This document shows positions 44,501 to 58,499 of a stretch of 64,000 bases of DNA, in pieces; positions within the stretch are counted from its first letter, which is position 1; the number at the start of each line of letters is the position of its first letter. Source of the stretch: Lineus longissimus. Taxonomy: Eukaryota; Nemertea; Pilidiophora; Heteronemertea; Lineidae. The stretch covers positions 13,542,953 to 13,606,952 of the forward strand of contig NC_088324.1 of assembly GCF_910592395.1 (NCBI RefSeq), given 5' to 3'. Both the position numbers and the translations under genes were made by a program. Under the pieces are notes generated by a model that saw only the letters and a program-made list of their open reading frames with translations, did no database searches and was not told the DNA's origin.

Positions 44501-47500
44501 AATCATCACGGCCATGCAAAACCTTGGAGTGCCCATCATTCAGGATGTAAGTAGATCGGTGAAAGGAGTGCCCCTTAATCTTGAAGTAAGTGATCCGTTT
44601 CATTTCTCCTCCCGCCAGCTCTGATGTTCCTTGGTTTGTCTTTTCTGTGCTACTTTTGACGCTGCGCTGCCAACACCTACACAGGTCAAGTCGGGGCCCA
44701 AAGAAAAACTCAACCTTGGACTAGACTGAGAAAAGTTGCATACATTTGATGTCAAAGAAACAATGCAAATCTTACCAGACTTGTCCCTAGGGGATTTTTC
44801 TGTTGGAGTCCCGATTGCTGCCGATCAGTGCCTTTTGTAAGGTTTCGATAAGTTAATCTGGCAAGGAGAGACCAATTCAGTTCAGGTAAATATTTCAGTT
44901 CAGTCTGAATGAAAAATGTCCAGGATTAGGTTAATGTTGATAAGTTCAATGGGATTCCTTTACGAATCACCATGAAGGCATTTAGCTGTTGAGGTATTTA
45001 AGGGGCCAAGCTACTTGTCTTCTTAATGTGCGATATTGGCTGTCAAACTCAAATACTGGTCTGATGTGCCCTCATTATCCCCTGTTGGTGGGGGTGTGGG
45101 GAGGGGGGAGTTGAGCTGCCTCCTCCCAAAAGTAATTGATGGTGCTTAAGTTGTTCCAACATCTTGTGTAGGCCTTATGACTTATTACAGATTATCTGGT
45201 TTCTGTCAGAAAATATCTTGCTCACATTCTACTTGGGTCTCTTTATGATAAGGCTTATCTGGCAAAGGTAAAGTTGCTGATATCTTTTCTTAAAAATCTA
45301 TCTGGTTATAACACTTTGTCATGCATTTCCATGTATGATTGCACTTAGCTTTCAACTTGTCAAGAATAGAACTGTATTCAGATCACACTCAATGTTTGAC
45401 ACTGAGAGTAATGAACTGTTTTACTAACAAAAGGCTGACATGTTATTAGCCTTCGTAAGTAGTTGGTGGTCAGAAACCTGAGCTGCTCCTGGCCTAAAAA
45501 GTGGACTTATGCCCAACTGATAGGCCTAGAGTGAGGTCTAGAAAACAGACTCAGACTCGACCAACTTTTGCCAGGAAAATTGTTGTTGAAATTTGATATG
45601 AAATGAGTTGTTCATGTCGTAGATCACTGCTTATTTCCCCTTCACACTACCCATTATTTATTTTCTTGAAAAGTTTCATCACTTCTAGTTTTCTCCACCT
45701 AGTACCACATTATGATTTCATCAGTTAGTTCACTCACAGGTTATGCCTGGTCAACACAGAAAGTGATCACCAAACTTTTTCGTAATTCTATTGCTGGTGT
45801 TGAATAGAAGTTGGACCAATTTGACTCATTTTGGCTCATACACACTTGAAATAGTGAAAGAGTCTGTGCCAACATATAGCAACTCGCAATGTCCTGCAGA
45901 TTTTGCAAATCATGCTTATGTCTTCCAGTCCTCACTTTATGTGTTGTGACCAGGTGTACGTTTCAATCATTATAAAACCCAATTGCTGGATTTCACTTGC
46001 ATTATTTACCTCATTAATCGAGTAACTGTGGTGCAGTGGATAGAATAGGGGCGTCTGCCCATTGTCTTGTCCAGTCATGTATTAAACCTAAGATCTCTCT
46101 TACCCGTCCTCCAACTTTTCTCTCGTTAGAAATTGTCAATTTGTCTTGTATTGTAATCTAGCAGTAGATCAGTAGCCCTGCCCTCATATGAGACTCAGTT
46201 GAATCTGCGTTTCAGGGTGGTAATAAGTGCCAGAACTATGAAAGAATGTTATTGTGGTCTTTCATTGACAAGCCCAAGTAAAACTCCAATTGAGTGAGGT
46301 TTTTCCAAGCTGATTTTTTCTTTCTGGTGAATGAAAGTTTGTGTGATTGAGGGTAACTTTATCTGGTTCAAGGGAAAAAATTGGTTACGCTGAGGTCAAT
46401 ATGAATATTGCCATCATGGTCAATAAGCAGTAAAGCTCTTTTAAACGCCTTAAAATGGAAGCTTGACCTTCCAAATATTTGAAATCAATCCCATCTTGGG
46501 AGATGAATATGATTCATCCTGAAAGTCCTTCGCAGAAATAAACTTTAGCATTATATTGCACACTCAGTTGGTCTCTTCTCATTAGCCACTTTTGTTTAGC
46601 TCAATGTCCCCAAGACCATTATTCCTGTCAGGGCTCAAGAGATTCTGTGGCCTTTTCTGGCCGAGACAGAATGTTTGAGCCCTCCCCTTGATGTTCACCT
46701 GCATGCTGTGCTTATAATCAGTGTTGCTCATTGCATCAAATATGCCACATCATCAGCAACAGAAATTATCGACTCTGATTTTTTCATCCTATCCATTTTG
46801 AGTGGTCATTTTGAGACGCCATGTTAAACTGGTAGAATCCATGCTGAGGTAACAAGTTTAATGGATGCTCCTTATATTCTGTCTTATAATGACGTGACGT
46901 GTTTGGGTTAATGTCGTCTCCTTGTACCACAGACTCATTGTGTGTTTTTTTTGCCTGTAGTTTATCTGACTTACGATACAACAGTCTCTGTTCTCATGGT
47001 TTAAAACATGCCTGGGACATGGTCACAGAAACGGTTAAGTGGCCTGCACTGACCAGATTATGATGCAGTTTTGATTGCCTTGTTCTTTGAACGTCACACT
47101 CCAAATTTGTTTTATTTTTGCTGAGAGAAAAATCAAAATGTTGTATACTGCAAAAGTTAGTCCTAAATTAGATCTGGTTGTGCAGAATTCAAGGATGAGA
47201 CATGATGTGGTCTTAAAATGGTATCAGATTGATGAGTTGAAATGTCTGTTGTAACTTTGTTTTAAAGTTTACATGTAACTCATCATTGGGTGATATGAAT
47301 AAAGACTAGCAAATGCTTTTTTTCTAAATCTCCATGTACATTTACACTAGGCCTTTCTGTACAAAACCGGAGTAAAAGCATTTGCTAGTCTTTATTCATA
47401 TCACCCATTGTCTCCAGCAGGGTCCACTTGCCTGATGAGGAAGTTTTTTTAGTGGACACAATCTCTGTTGATAGGTCAAAGCACATTTTTGTTACTCACA

Positions 47501-50500
47501 TGTCCTCTCAATCACTTCCTCCCATGATCGTGTCTTACCCCTATTCCTAAAGCGCTCTAAGGAAGTGTTTACGTAAATATGTCACATTATGTCTATAAGG
47601 TTTCCTGTGTCGCATCTCGGGTCACGATTTTGGAATTTCTGAAGCAACACATGGATGCATATCCAGCCAGTTTTTTGGAAATGACTTGTTCATTCCTCAT
47701 ATCATCAAAACACAAACTCGGTTTTATTTTTGATATCATGCATGACCCATTAAAAAACGCAATACGTCATATGTGCCATGTAAAGTCGGCCTTGGTGTGC
47801 TCTTAAAAATGGTGTAATTGAATGACATCACTTATTCATGTATCCAAATGTTATTTCAGCACGCCCGTACTACTTCTTGGTATCTTTATGTATGTCGGCA
47901 AATGTTTTAATGAATGATTTCACTATCATGATTTACCTGATTATGACTTGGCACCTTGTACCATTCATTTCATCAACTTGATATTCAGAAGTTGATATTC
48001 CCTGTGAATGATGTTCCCGGCCATGCTTACCCCATGCATCAATGTATGTCTGCACTCACAATGAATGACATGTTTATACTGGATGCTGCCACTCTGTCTT
48101 GATATAACGTCTGGACGTGTGTCATAAACCCCACACATTCCCCTGGAGCACTTCTCATCAATGATAGCAGCTGGGTGTGTCAGCACCACTCCCCATGATC
48201 TCCGTATTACTAAATGAAATCACTCAATATCTCACCATGTGAACGTCATATTTGGGTCTACAGCACATCTGACTGGAGTAATTTTCTACCGTAGTGAAAT
48301 GGTTAAGAGTTCTGCATGCAGATAGCAGTCCTTGTTGTTGTTTTCACCAATTCAAAGCATATTCGCACATGCATAACGTCTCTCCCCTCATTCCTTCCAC
48401 TTTTATTTACCTTCAGTTTTATAGGATTTTTTCGCAGTTTGCTTTTCATCGCATTGATTCTCTTTTTGGAGCAATATGAGTCTTAAGTCTTGCCCTTGGG
48501 TACTATCGATCAACTCATTTCAGCAACCCAGCCGGCAAAAACTCATGTCAGTATGCAATCGTACACTAGAACACACAATGTTACTTTGATATTTAGAATC
48601 AATTTTGTAATAAACTTTTCCATCATTTGCATTCAGATTTCAGTGATTCTTTCATCTTTATCAGTCACACGATATCTTTTCGCGCCTGCTAAGTACGTGT
48701 AGATGCAGTTAAGCTAACTGAGGTGCTTCTATTACACAGGCTTGTCTTAGGTAAAATTGGCATTTTGTACAGGGGCCCCTCAGTTGGTTTAATTGCATTG
48801 ACACAGTACATCTTTACAGATAAATCAGTTGGATGGAACTCGTAGTTCATTATCAAGACAGCTTTAAATCATAATTGTGATTCTCCAGTTATTACTATAA
48901 ATGGGGTTACATTGTATTTGAATTTACTGTTGGAAAAAAAATCTCGACATTATGACGTTACAATAGTATTGTGTTTGCTCAGGACTGAAAAACTGTATGA
49001 AATTACCCTGGTCCTACATACATCATTACATGTACACTATGGGGCCGGGCGAATATTTGACATGGGATCGTTGAGGTATTTTCAAGGCATTTGCATACCA
49101 GTCTGGGTTCGAGGAATACCAACAATGTTAAAATGGGGTTTGGGTAGCATCCAATAGTGTATGTACGACCAGAGTGAGTACTGCTCTTATGCTGGCATTG
49201 ATCCTCTCTCCTCCTACCCATAATTTGTATCCCTATGTCTTTGGTCAGCATTTTGGGCACATCCAGAGGGTCTTGATAGAAAGGAGTATATCACTTCGTG
49301 GAGAACTTTATACAGGGCTGGAGATGAACTTCTCTTTCTTAGTTCGTTTATGCTGAAAGTTCTTCATGTTAACAACACAGCACAGAAAAGTCTTTACTGA
49401 CTCTGGCCAAGAAGTGTGTGCCATCATTGATTCCAAGCCATAGACATGCAGTGCTGGAACACTGACGACTGAGTCCTGACTCTTAATGATTATCTTCCCA
49501 CCAGAGTAAATCTTTGAAGATTCCAGATTTCCAATGCTGACACTCATCTACATGTACAACTTGGTTACAAAGACTTATCTCCTATCTATTCCTTTCCCAA
49601 TATTTGTGAAAAATCTAAAGAGTTCCAACGTTGAAATGTTCATTCAATTTGTTTAGAGTATGGACACAGACTTGTTTCAAGTTCCCGGCATGACAGGTGT
49701 AGTAGTAAGTATACTTGGGGTTAGGCCACATGACATTAATTTCCTGGATTATGGACCTAGACCATCAGAGTTGCAGCTGTCGAAAAAGCTCAAATGTAGC
49801 TGGGAAATGTAGTTGTTGGCACGCATAAAACCAATATCTTAAAGTGGTAGCAGAAGACAGTCTTTCCTTATGACTTGATGTTTGATCTGAACTTGAATGA
49901 ATATATCACTCATGGTGTCACTATGAAGTAGTACAGTAATCCATTTGCTAATTTAGGTTGGGATTTCAAAATTTCCTCACATCATTTTGAACAGACTTTG
50001 CCATTGGTGAAACACAGAATTTTACTGAGAAGAAAATCTATAGTGTGGGTGATATTTTGGATAGAAATAATGGATACCGGTCCGTAATCCAGCAAATGAA
50101 AATGCATGGCCTTTTCAACCCAATTCGACTTCTGCTTGTTTTCAAACTCCAACTACCGTCTTTGTTTGTAAGCCATAGTTGCTCTTGCCTTATTTTCTAG
50201 AGATTTTTTACATTATGCCCGTTCCACACCTAAAAACTTTCATTTTTGAAAGTGACATTTATTGGCACGCTGTAGATCCTGTTCTGTTTGCAGCTAGTGT
50301 AGACTACCAATTTCACCTTCAATTCTCTCAAATAAACTAGTGACTTTTACTGTCTTTGATAAAACTTCTATGATTTGTCACTTTTTTTATTTACAATTTC
50401 TAGGCTACTTTAAACTATATAAAGGCAGTGAACGTGACAGGGTCTATAGTACTTTATGCAGTGCCTCGGTGCAGCCCATAGGATAAACATAATAGTACTT

Positions 50501-53500
50501 TTGTGGAACAGGCATTGCAGAAGACATTCCTGTAAAACGTTAGGAACTCTGGTGAACATGTCTTCTTCTAAGGACATAAACTGTTTATATCATCCAAGAA
50601 ACATGGCAGCCTGATGGACAGAACTCATCTTAACCAGCAAAGCCAGTCAAAAGTAGGTACGGTGAGCGCCGTTTTTCCTGCTGCGGGCCGTGCCTATGGA
50701 ATAAACTGCCACCAGCCCTCAGGGCAGAGACAAGCATTAAACAGTTCAAGAGTCAGTTAAAAACGCTACTTTTCGACAAGTGGAGGGGGCGCTTTGAGCG
50801 TGGTTTAACCGCGGAAAGGCGCGATACAAATGACATTTATTATTATTAAAAGTGACTCCTGCGTAAAATGACGACCTGAGGATAGTCATGGACCTGTAGT
50901 TTGATCAAGTTTAAATCAGCTTGTCTGCAAGTTTGCAATTTGTGAACATAATGAAGTGATCGTCACCTGGTTTTGATTTACAAGTAGATTTCACAACTTT
51001 TCCATTTTTCTACTGTCTCTGATAATTTTGTCATATAGCCTCTCGAACATCTACTCGTCAAAAAAAGTGTTTTTAAAGCCCAAAGAATTAGACATTACTG
51101 CACCTTTACCATCATTTCAGATTCTGTCTATCACACTTTTTATGCAATTCTGGGGTTTACTTAAATCTTTAAAATTTCACCAATAAGATTGCATTTTAGA
51201 TCATCCACCGTTGTTTTGCCAAAATAGCTGAAGTGTCACCACTGCAGAAAAGAAAAAGAATGAATGCTTTGTCCTGCGGTTCAACGAATCATATCACCTG
51301 AATGAATGAATGTTATACATGATCAACCAATCATATTACCCGCATGAATTCTTCGTCCTGTGATGAGCATTGGTTTAACCAAGAATACATAAAGACTAGT
51401 CTTTATGAATTCTTGGTTTAACCTATCATATTTGACAAGATGAGCCAATCATATTACCTGAATGAATACTTCATCCCAAAGTACCCTCTGGCTCCTTTTT
51501 TTTACCAGTGGTCCCACTGCAGCTGAGCTGATAGAGTTTTAAAACTTTACAAATTCGCAAGAGCAACTTCTATTGTTGCATTGGTCATGTTCGTCTTTAA
51601 TACTGTCTGTATCCTGTCTGTGGCAGACAGATCTCCTGATGTACAGACCGATTTGTTTTTTCTACCCAAAAAACAATCTCAACACCAGGGGTGCCGAGCT
51701 TTCCAAACCAAACATTCTAGATTCCTGATTGTCTTGCTGAGAGCTAATGAAGTGATTGATATTGTCGAGGTATTATAATTGTGGGTGAAGTCAAAGCTGC
51801 CTAATGATTGGTCGATTTTCCCCAGCGAGACAATCGGTCCAAAACGCTGATTCCGTGGCTCGTCAACATTGTCTCATAAGTTCTCCTGGCGATGAATCAG
51901 GAAGCAATCTGACATATTTCTTGATAGACAGCAGTGGCACCTTCGGTGGTGAGATTTCCAAATAATGTGTTTTTCCTTGGACATGAGATTAACCCTTTGG
52001 TGTAAATATAACTAACTGGTGCATTTTGCTGTAAATAACCAAGTAACAATTGTAAATTTGTCGTGCATCTTATCAAGAATATATAAAGACAAGTCTTACA
52101 TGTACGAATGCAACAGCTAAAGATACTGTTTTTATTTGCATCAGTAAGTAGTTGAAAGAAGAGTTGAGCAATCTGATACTGATAGGAAACAATATGCTCT
52201 TTCCTGATAACATTTCTTTTTCAGGTGGATTTACACTGTACCTCTGTATAACATTCTACATGTATCAGGCTTAGGTAAAAAACTGTAGTGTTTGTCCAGC
52301 CCATCTGATCACATCCAAGTGTCCAAGGACAGGATGCTCAATCGGCTTTAGCAGTAACTGTGGTGTTAAGTAAAATGCTACTGCATGTATTTACTGAAGG
52401 AGACAAGGCCGAGTTGAGCTAACACTGGTGTTGGTCTGTAACACCAATTGTGCAATAAAACTGTCGTAGGATGTGCTTGTGTTTGGGAAAGAGCAGGCAG
52501 GAGCCAGGTTGGGGCAGAATAATGTTGGCTGTCACTGTTATCTCTCGGCGCATCAGCATTTTCATGCCTGTACGAGGCCTCGTTTATGACTTAAAGTCAA
52601 ACGGGATTGAGTGACCTGGCTGCTAATATTTGCCACCTGAAACAGTCGGACCTTTTCACTGCTGCACCGTTGAATACTTTCATTAACAAAAGTGTCCGCT
52701 ACTTCCTAATGATCCTTACACTGATGAAATTGGGAAGTTGTTTGTGATGTTTTCTCAACAATTATTACACCAAATCATTATATCGACACCCATTCACACA
52801 TAAACATCATTACTTTCTTTCTCTTTTTGAGAATCAAACCTTAAATCTACGAGACCGCATTGAAGGATTTGTAAGCCTTTAGTTCAAACACAATTTATTT
52901 CTTCTGTTCTTTGGTCTATCAGTCTGCTTTAAAGGAAAGATCTGTTGGCCGTCATTGATGTTAGGTACAGTTGTAGAGATGCTGAAGCAGTCATGTTCAA
53001 ATATGATTTTATCAGCTTATTTTGACCGAATTTGCGAGTCCATGTATATTTTCTGATGCATCGCGTGACAGTTCATTATCCAGAGGAACTTTGTCACTAC
53101 TGTCGACATTAATGACGGCCTACAGTCACTTGGGCTCCTTTGATGACTTGTGGAGGACTGCAGGCTCTACTTCTGACAGAAGTACATGTATTGGCATCTC
53201 TAAACCATGAGAGTTTCAAGATGCCATCACCTCAGTCCTCTTCGAGTTAATATAAAGTATGTTTACAAAATGCAAAGATTTTTACACATTTATTTTTATG
53301 TAACAGTTTTATTAACAAGTCTTTAAATCAAAATGCTGCCTTTCGTCAAACGATCCATTATTCAATAACTTACTTCAGCATTGAACTAATTAGACTTATG
53401 CACATCATACATATAGAGTATTTTAACCCTTTCAGTATGAGTACACCTGTCCTGATAAGCAAACGGTAATTAGAGAGGTTTAGATCATCCCAATTTACCC

Positions 53501-55572
53501 AATTATCCCAATTTACCATGTAAATACCTTCATTTGTGGAGAAAGGTTACCTGTGAAAGGGTTAAAACTGTTCTATTTTGCTTTTTCTGCCTCATAGCTT
53601 GCCTTCAAATCACAAAATATTACCTTTAATATGGGAGGTCTAGTCCTATTCATACAGAACCACTTGCAGATATGATTGATAGGCTGGAAATCTGCATGGG
53701 ACTGCTAAATACTGCCACCTACCGGTAATAATGTTCCTCATTCTTAGAAAATCATTTTGAGAAGAAATGTTGAAAACGTTTTGGGAAAATTGTATCATTG
53801 AGATTTCCACAACATGCTCCTGACTTGGATTCATCGATCTGTGGTATTGATGACTAAAATAAAGACCTATCTTATCTCAAATTGGTAACAAACTTACATA
53901 TTTGAAAAGCTGTATAAATGAGATATATTTATGCTTTTATATCCTAAAAATTAATTCACAGAGCTCTTTTAATATTCCTTAGTTTTATTTATTTTCTTAT
54001 TTGATTTCTATACTCCTGTACAGTTTCTTCTAAATCCAATAATAGACTCATGTACTTCATGACATCAGCCATTTTCGTATTTTGCCCAGTGTGTTTGAGG
54101 ATCTGCTATTAACCTTGGATGACTCTTGTGTCTTTTTCGTTTATACCTCAGATATGAATGGAGTAAAAATAACGTATCGCATCTAATAACAACTCTAAAT
54201 AACAGCACGTCTTGATTCAAAAATGCTCCCTTTTGGTATTTCAGGAAAGAAAAACAGAAAGGAAAGATGGAGAAAACTGCCCTCTCCTTGAAAGTGCTCA
54301 GCTTTCTGATTGTTTCACATCACCCATTTTTTGTGTTGGTAGATTTTTTCACTGGCTGTAGAATCATTGTCGATTTCTTTCCAGGGCGGGCGGCGTCGGG
54401 CTCAGCAGCCGTACCAGGTTCAGCATAGAAAGGAGCGTGTCCTTGAGCATGCCTATCAGATGTCCAGGTGGACACCTTACGTAAAGGATATCATTGAGGT
54501 AAGTTTTTTCGTCTCTTCTTCCATCAGTCTTCCTGCCCTTTCTGGTCCAGAGGTCTCGTAACCACAGCAAAGCTGAAGCTGTTCTTTTGTATAAACAGTT
54601 TTACACAAACTATGCGATCAAAGCATGTAGCTTGATCTTTTAAATGCTTCGACCAAACTGTGGGACAGGAGCAGAAATTCGATCTGTTTATGTACCTTCA
54701 TATCTGTAATATTTGTGTCGCTGTTGCAGGATGCTGTTGATGAGAAGCTCGATGCAAAACAGTTCCCATTCCTACCAGGAGGCACCAGGCCCATGATCAG
54801 ACCAGCACCAGCATTCAGGTAAGTGTTTCGTCGCATTGTCTTCGAGCAAGACAATGAACCCAAAATAGCTTCGTCCTTCAAATGAGACTGAGAAGTAATG
54901 TTACTTGTATACGGTTTCTATGCTCGGGAGAGGAAAATGACCACATCGAAGTGGATGGCAGCTTTCAATGGACTCTTCCTCAGGAGTTTGTCTATCACTG
55001 TGCTGGAATGATATCATTTTATTTCGATTTCAGTGCACGTTATGGTCATTGGCACAAGGACAAGAGCCAGGGCGCCAACTACAAGGCTGGGCCGAGGTTG
55101 ATTGTGTTCATTGTGGGTGGTGTGTCCTACTCGGAGATGAGGTGTGCATACGAGGTCACGCAGTCAGTCAAGAACTGGGAAGTACTGATTGGTGAGTTTC
55201 TGCAGGTTCCGCCCTTCCCTCCACCCCCACCCTGGAAAAATAGGGGGCTGAGCAACTTGGGTTCAAAGACACCAGATAACCATTCACTCCAAGTTATCCT
55301 TGGTGATGTTGCTTATAGCCATGGGATTCTAAACTAAGTGTCACTTGATTTTAAGACTAGTCATACCAAAACACCTAAAAATTATATTTCGGTTCTTGCT
55401 TTACTTGTAGTACTTGCTTGATTTTGTTTCATCAAAGTAAATCACATTTGTCCCTCGATAACCTTGTAAAAGAATCACAAGTTTCATAATCATATTTCCT
55501 ATTTCAGGTTCATCAACCGTTCTTACCCCAGAATCGCTACTCTCACAGCTACGTGATCTAAACTCGTTGTAA
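38514..55572 (+). CDS. STXBP1: STXBP1 / unc-18 / Rop: syntaxin-binding SM protein, complete
   Basis: Sixteen exons, all GT-AG and in phase, give 591 residues: 38514-38541, 40064-40195, 40705-40781, 41018-41093, 41496-41599, 41836-41984, 42422-42506, 42839-42986, 43230-43323, 43722-43929, 44110-44248, 44437-44546, 54385-54498, 54730-54818, 55034-55191, 55508-55572. Length and sequence match Munc18-1 throughout: [97 protein letters not shown] and [11 protein letters not shown] proteins bind syntaxin and SNARE bundles and are essential for synaptic vesicle fusion; the protein is cytosolic and acts at the presynaptic membrane. Exon 1 (MALKEAVSA, Kozak AAGATGG) is only 28 coding bases, inferred from phase and the family's usual start. 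Intron 12 is 9.8 kb. A MITE sits on the exon-9 donor. Confidence 0.95.
38905..39504. mobile_element. TIR element of about 600 bp in STXBP1 intron 1
   Basis: CAGAATAGCCGGGA at 38905 is matched by its exact complement ending at 39504. The inside is non-coding, with a direct repeat of CATAATGTACAGA near the right end. No target duplication is obvious, so the superfamily is open. Confidence 0.5.
43328..43499. mobile_element. 172-bp MITE (PIF/Harbinger-like) on the STXBP1 exon-9 donor
   Basis: Inverted repeats of about 36 bases (GGCCGAAGTTACATAG then CCTCATTCGTTCATTT, about two mismatches) have TAA on both sides (43325-43327 and 43500-43502). A 3-bp TAA duplication with GG ends suits PIF/Harbinger. 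The left TAA is intron positions 2-4 of the donor GTAAGG, so the element's first G supplies the +5 base. Confidence 0.75.
47288..47406. mobile_element. Foldback MITE, GGGTGATATGAATAA family, copy 1
   Basis: A 119-bp element with arms of about 33 bases starting GGGTGATATGAATAAAGACT. ATT borders both ends, a possible 3-bp target duplication. A diverged relative is at 63087-63196. Confidence 0.7.
50655..50848 (+). mobile_element. CR1/L2-type LINE, 3' end fragment
   Basis: The plus-strand frame reads [20 protein letters not shown] and [18 protein letters not shown], the characteristic C-terminal end of CR1/L2-group reverse transcriptases. It is followed by GCGCGATACAAATGACA and a TTATTATTA tail, the usual 3' end of such elements. 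The rest of the LINE is absent (5' truncation). Confidence 0.85.
51372..51423. repeat. 25-bp-arm palindrome
   Basis: Arms 51372-51396 and 51399-51423 (GGTTTAACCAAGAATACATA then AAGAC, and complement) pair with one mismatch around TA. They sit among degenerate direct repeats of CAATCATATTACCTGAATGA between about 51286 and 51475. Confidence 0.75.
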
Positions 55573-58361
55573 ACGGATGCCGGACTGAGGTCATGTTGGA
55601 GAACGAATCGTGCAATATACGCCCGAGCTTGACAGGAATGATGCCTATTGTCGCTCATTAAACTGCACCAAACCTGAAGTCAGGTTCCAGTTAGAAACAG
55701 AGTTACATACATTTTAGACACGGGAGAGCATTTGACGTTGGGCTTTTGTTAATGGGCCACACGGCATCATTAAAAACCCTTGGGCATCAACAGATCTATG
55801 TCACATATATGGCATGGGTTTTTACAACAGATTTTGCCTTCTTTAAGTTATTAACCACAGTGCAGATGTCCTGAGTTCCGTGGGATTTTTATGTCCATAA
55901 ATGCATTTGTTCTTGTGTATCCCAAGTAGTGTTTGTGCTTTCATGACTTGCTGTCGTAAAAGGACCAAAAAACAGGTCTTGTGACTTTTGCACTGACTGT
56001 AAATCAGTGTTTCAGCTTAGCTTATGAAAAGGTTTTATCTTTAGCACTGGAGCTTCGGGTATTGCATACTTTTGCAGCATCAATCAGACACCTTTTCAAT
56101 ACCCATCTGTGTGACAGCCAGTTGATTTAAATGCTTTTGTTTATTTGTTATATTTGACCATATAGTATATAGTGAGTGTTTTATGAGACATGCTCTATGA
56201 TAGACTGCAAAGATTGAATGAAATGTAAGTTCTGTAGTAAGTTAAGGTAATAGGTTAGTTTCTTGTGCCAAATACTCCAGTTATATGATTATAATGAATA
56301 ACATGTATGATATTATGTTCGGTCAGATAGTTGAAGGTAATGTAATGTAGTGTCACAATTATCATTGCATTGACTTTTGCAAAACCAAGTTTGTCCAACT
56401 GGTGCATGGTGACACTGTCTTAGTTTCACGTAACATATCTCTTACATATTCATTAGTAATCCACCAGTAATAATGTGGAACAGTTTCATTGTTTAGGTGT
56501 GCTTCAAGATTTTCTTCATGTTTTCTCAAACTTGGTCAAATGCCAGTCAAGGCTCTCCTTGTCCTTTGACAATATTATTATGCAATTCAATGTTGTGATT
56601 ACTACGAAGTACTTTCACTCTTGAGGCAAGTTCATCCATTTAAGTTTTATTGTCATATGGGGTGACTTTGAGCAATAGGGTAACTTTGAACACCCCCTCC
56701 CCCCCTGAAAGCAATGATGTGATGAGAAACATCAGCCTGGTGTTTAAAGTTACCCTGTTGTTCAAAGTCACCCATGTGACTGTGATATGATTTACAAATG
56801 CAAGCATTAGCTCTGCCAAGCATTATCTTCTTTTGTAAAAATAACGCGAGGACTTAACGCCAATGATAAGTTAATTTGGAGCATGTTACCTCAAGTGTGA
56901 AAGGATTGAACTTTTAACAATTCAATGTTGTGATTACTACGAAGTACTTTCACTCTTGAGGCAAGTTCATCCATTTAAGTTTTATTGTCATATGGGGTGA
57001 CTTTGAGCAATAGGGTAACTTTGAACACCCCCTCCCCCCCTGAAAGCAATGATGTGATGAGAAACACCAAGCATTATCTTCTTTTGTAAAAATAACGCGA
57101 GGACTTAACGCCAATGATAAGTTAATTTGGAGCACGTTACCTCAAGTGTGAAAGGATTGAACTTTTAACAATTGTTGTGATATGATTTGCATATTGTATT
57201 TTGTGTGATGCACATTGCACATTGTTAAATATCGTTGGAGGTTAATCATAACTCAGAGAATTAGCAGTCTATTCTTGCTCTACTTCATGCATTTTAGAAC
57301 ATAAGAGATTAGTTTGGAAATATTGAGAGGTCATTATTATGATCATATGATGATTGCTGATCAGATTCAAGCAAATTTAGTTTAGGCTGTGTACTTAAAA
57401 TACTGTAAGTTTGAGAACAGGGTGTCATTTCTTGTCCAGAGCGAGGTGATAATAGGACCAGGTATGTGAATATCAAACTAAAAATGAGTAGTTCCTTAAT
57501 GAAAATGATTTATTCTAGTCATAGCCCACATGTGCTGTCTCAAAACTATCAGGCATGACTGATCTATAGTTTGCTCCAAGATGTTGAGAAATGTTGCATA
57601 TCAGTCTCATTTCTTTTGGATTTCATTAAACCTACAGTACCTCACATGGTCAATAGCAAGATACAACAATAGTTCAGCAGACAGTCTAAGTTTTATCGTG
57701 ATTAGTGATGAAACATTGCATGAACGAATGTCTGTGTATCATCATTTTCTGTCTCCGAGTACAATACTGAAAAGAGAGAGGGTCTGGTTATGGAAGAGTC
57801 ATGATTCACCGGAGATTGTTAAGTCACTCAATTTGAAAATTGTATATTGTATGTAGGAAGCACTTTTTCCCTTCTACAAAATATCAAAACGCTTTGACTG
57901 TATATAAAAATTGATGTCAGTGTTGTGTAAGGAGAACTCTTGAAAAAGATTTCTCACTGCACCTGTATCTTCATGTACAAGACATTATGTCCCACCATAG
58001 GCTACAGACACACATATTGTGGTTACTTTGCTGTGATGCAATGATAGTTAGGGGCAGACATGGTAGGCCTGGCATCGAGGCTTTATCATGTATCCTAAGT
58101 CTATTCCAACTTTGCTATTAACCTAATTACCTACATCTACCTGTACAAATGAAGACAATCCATACTGAACATACAAAAATTTAAGAAATCTGAATATGAA
58201 TCTGAATATGAAAAGAATTATTCCAGTGAAACTAGGCCTATCACGTCTGCCCAGGTTTCATCATATTTTGTACATTTTCAATATGTAATTGAACTACGCT
58301 GTAAATTTTCCTCTTGTAAATGTTAGTTGTAATTAATGTATATTGCGTTATCAGAAATAAA
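55573..58361 (+). other. Probable STXBP1 3' UTR with poly(A) signal
   Basis: About 2.8 kb of AT-rich sequence without a supported exon follows the stop. An AATAAA at 58356-58361 is a reasonable end. The region contains a 335-bp direct duplication with an internal hairpin. A shorter UTR cannot be excluded. Confidence 0.4.
56583..57173. repeat. 335-bp direct duplication with a foldback core
   Basis: Copy 1 (56583-56917) and copy 2 (from 56918) share long identical stretches (AATTCAATGTTGTGATTACT and onward). Copy 2 has an internal deletion of about 80 bases. Copy 1 contains an inverted repeat, GGGTGACTTTGAGCAATAGG at about 56660 against its near-complement at about 56741-56772; the deletion in copy 2 removes the right arm. 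Confidence 0.8.
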
Positions 58362-58499
58362 CTCACGTGCATATCGCTGTTGAAAAATTGTCTCAGTGGG
58401 TTATTCAACTTTGGAGTCATCCATTTAGGACATACGTAGCATGTTAATGGGGAGGATGTGTTTCGTAAATGCGGGCATCACTGTTCATTTCCCAATTGA

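Larger units (their letters stand above)
44547..54384 (+). other. STXBP1 intron 12 (9.8 kb)
   Basis: Bounded by donor GTAAGT after LGVPIIQD and acceptor TTTCCAG before GGRRRAQQ. The protein joins without a gap relative to the family, so no constitutive coding exon is missing. Inside are a MITE (47288-47406), a LINE 3' fragment (50655-50848), a hairpin (51372-51423) and a possible degenerate tRNA-like A box near 46029. I see no other gene. Confidence 0.8.

Noticed and set aside
46020-46110. Possible SINE with A-box-like GTGGTGCAGTGGATAGAATA
   Set aside because: No B box at the expected distance (only ATTAAACC), no tail and no second copy.
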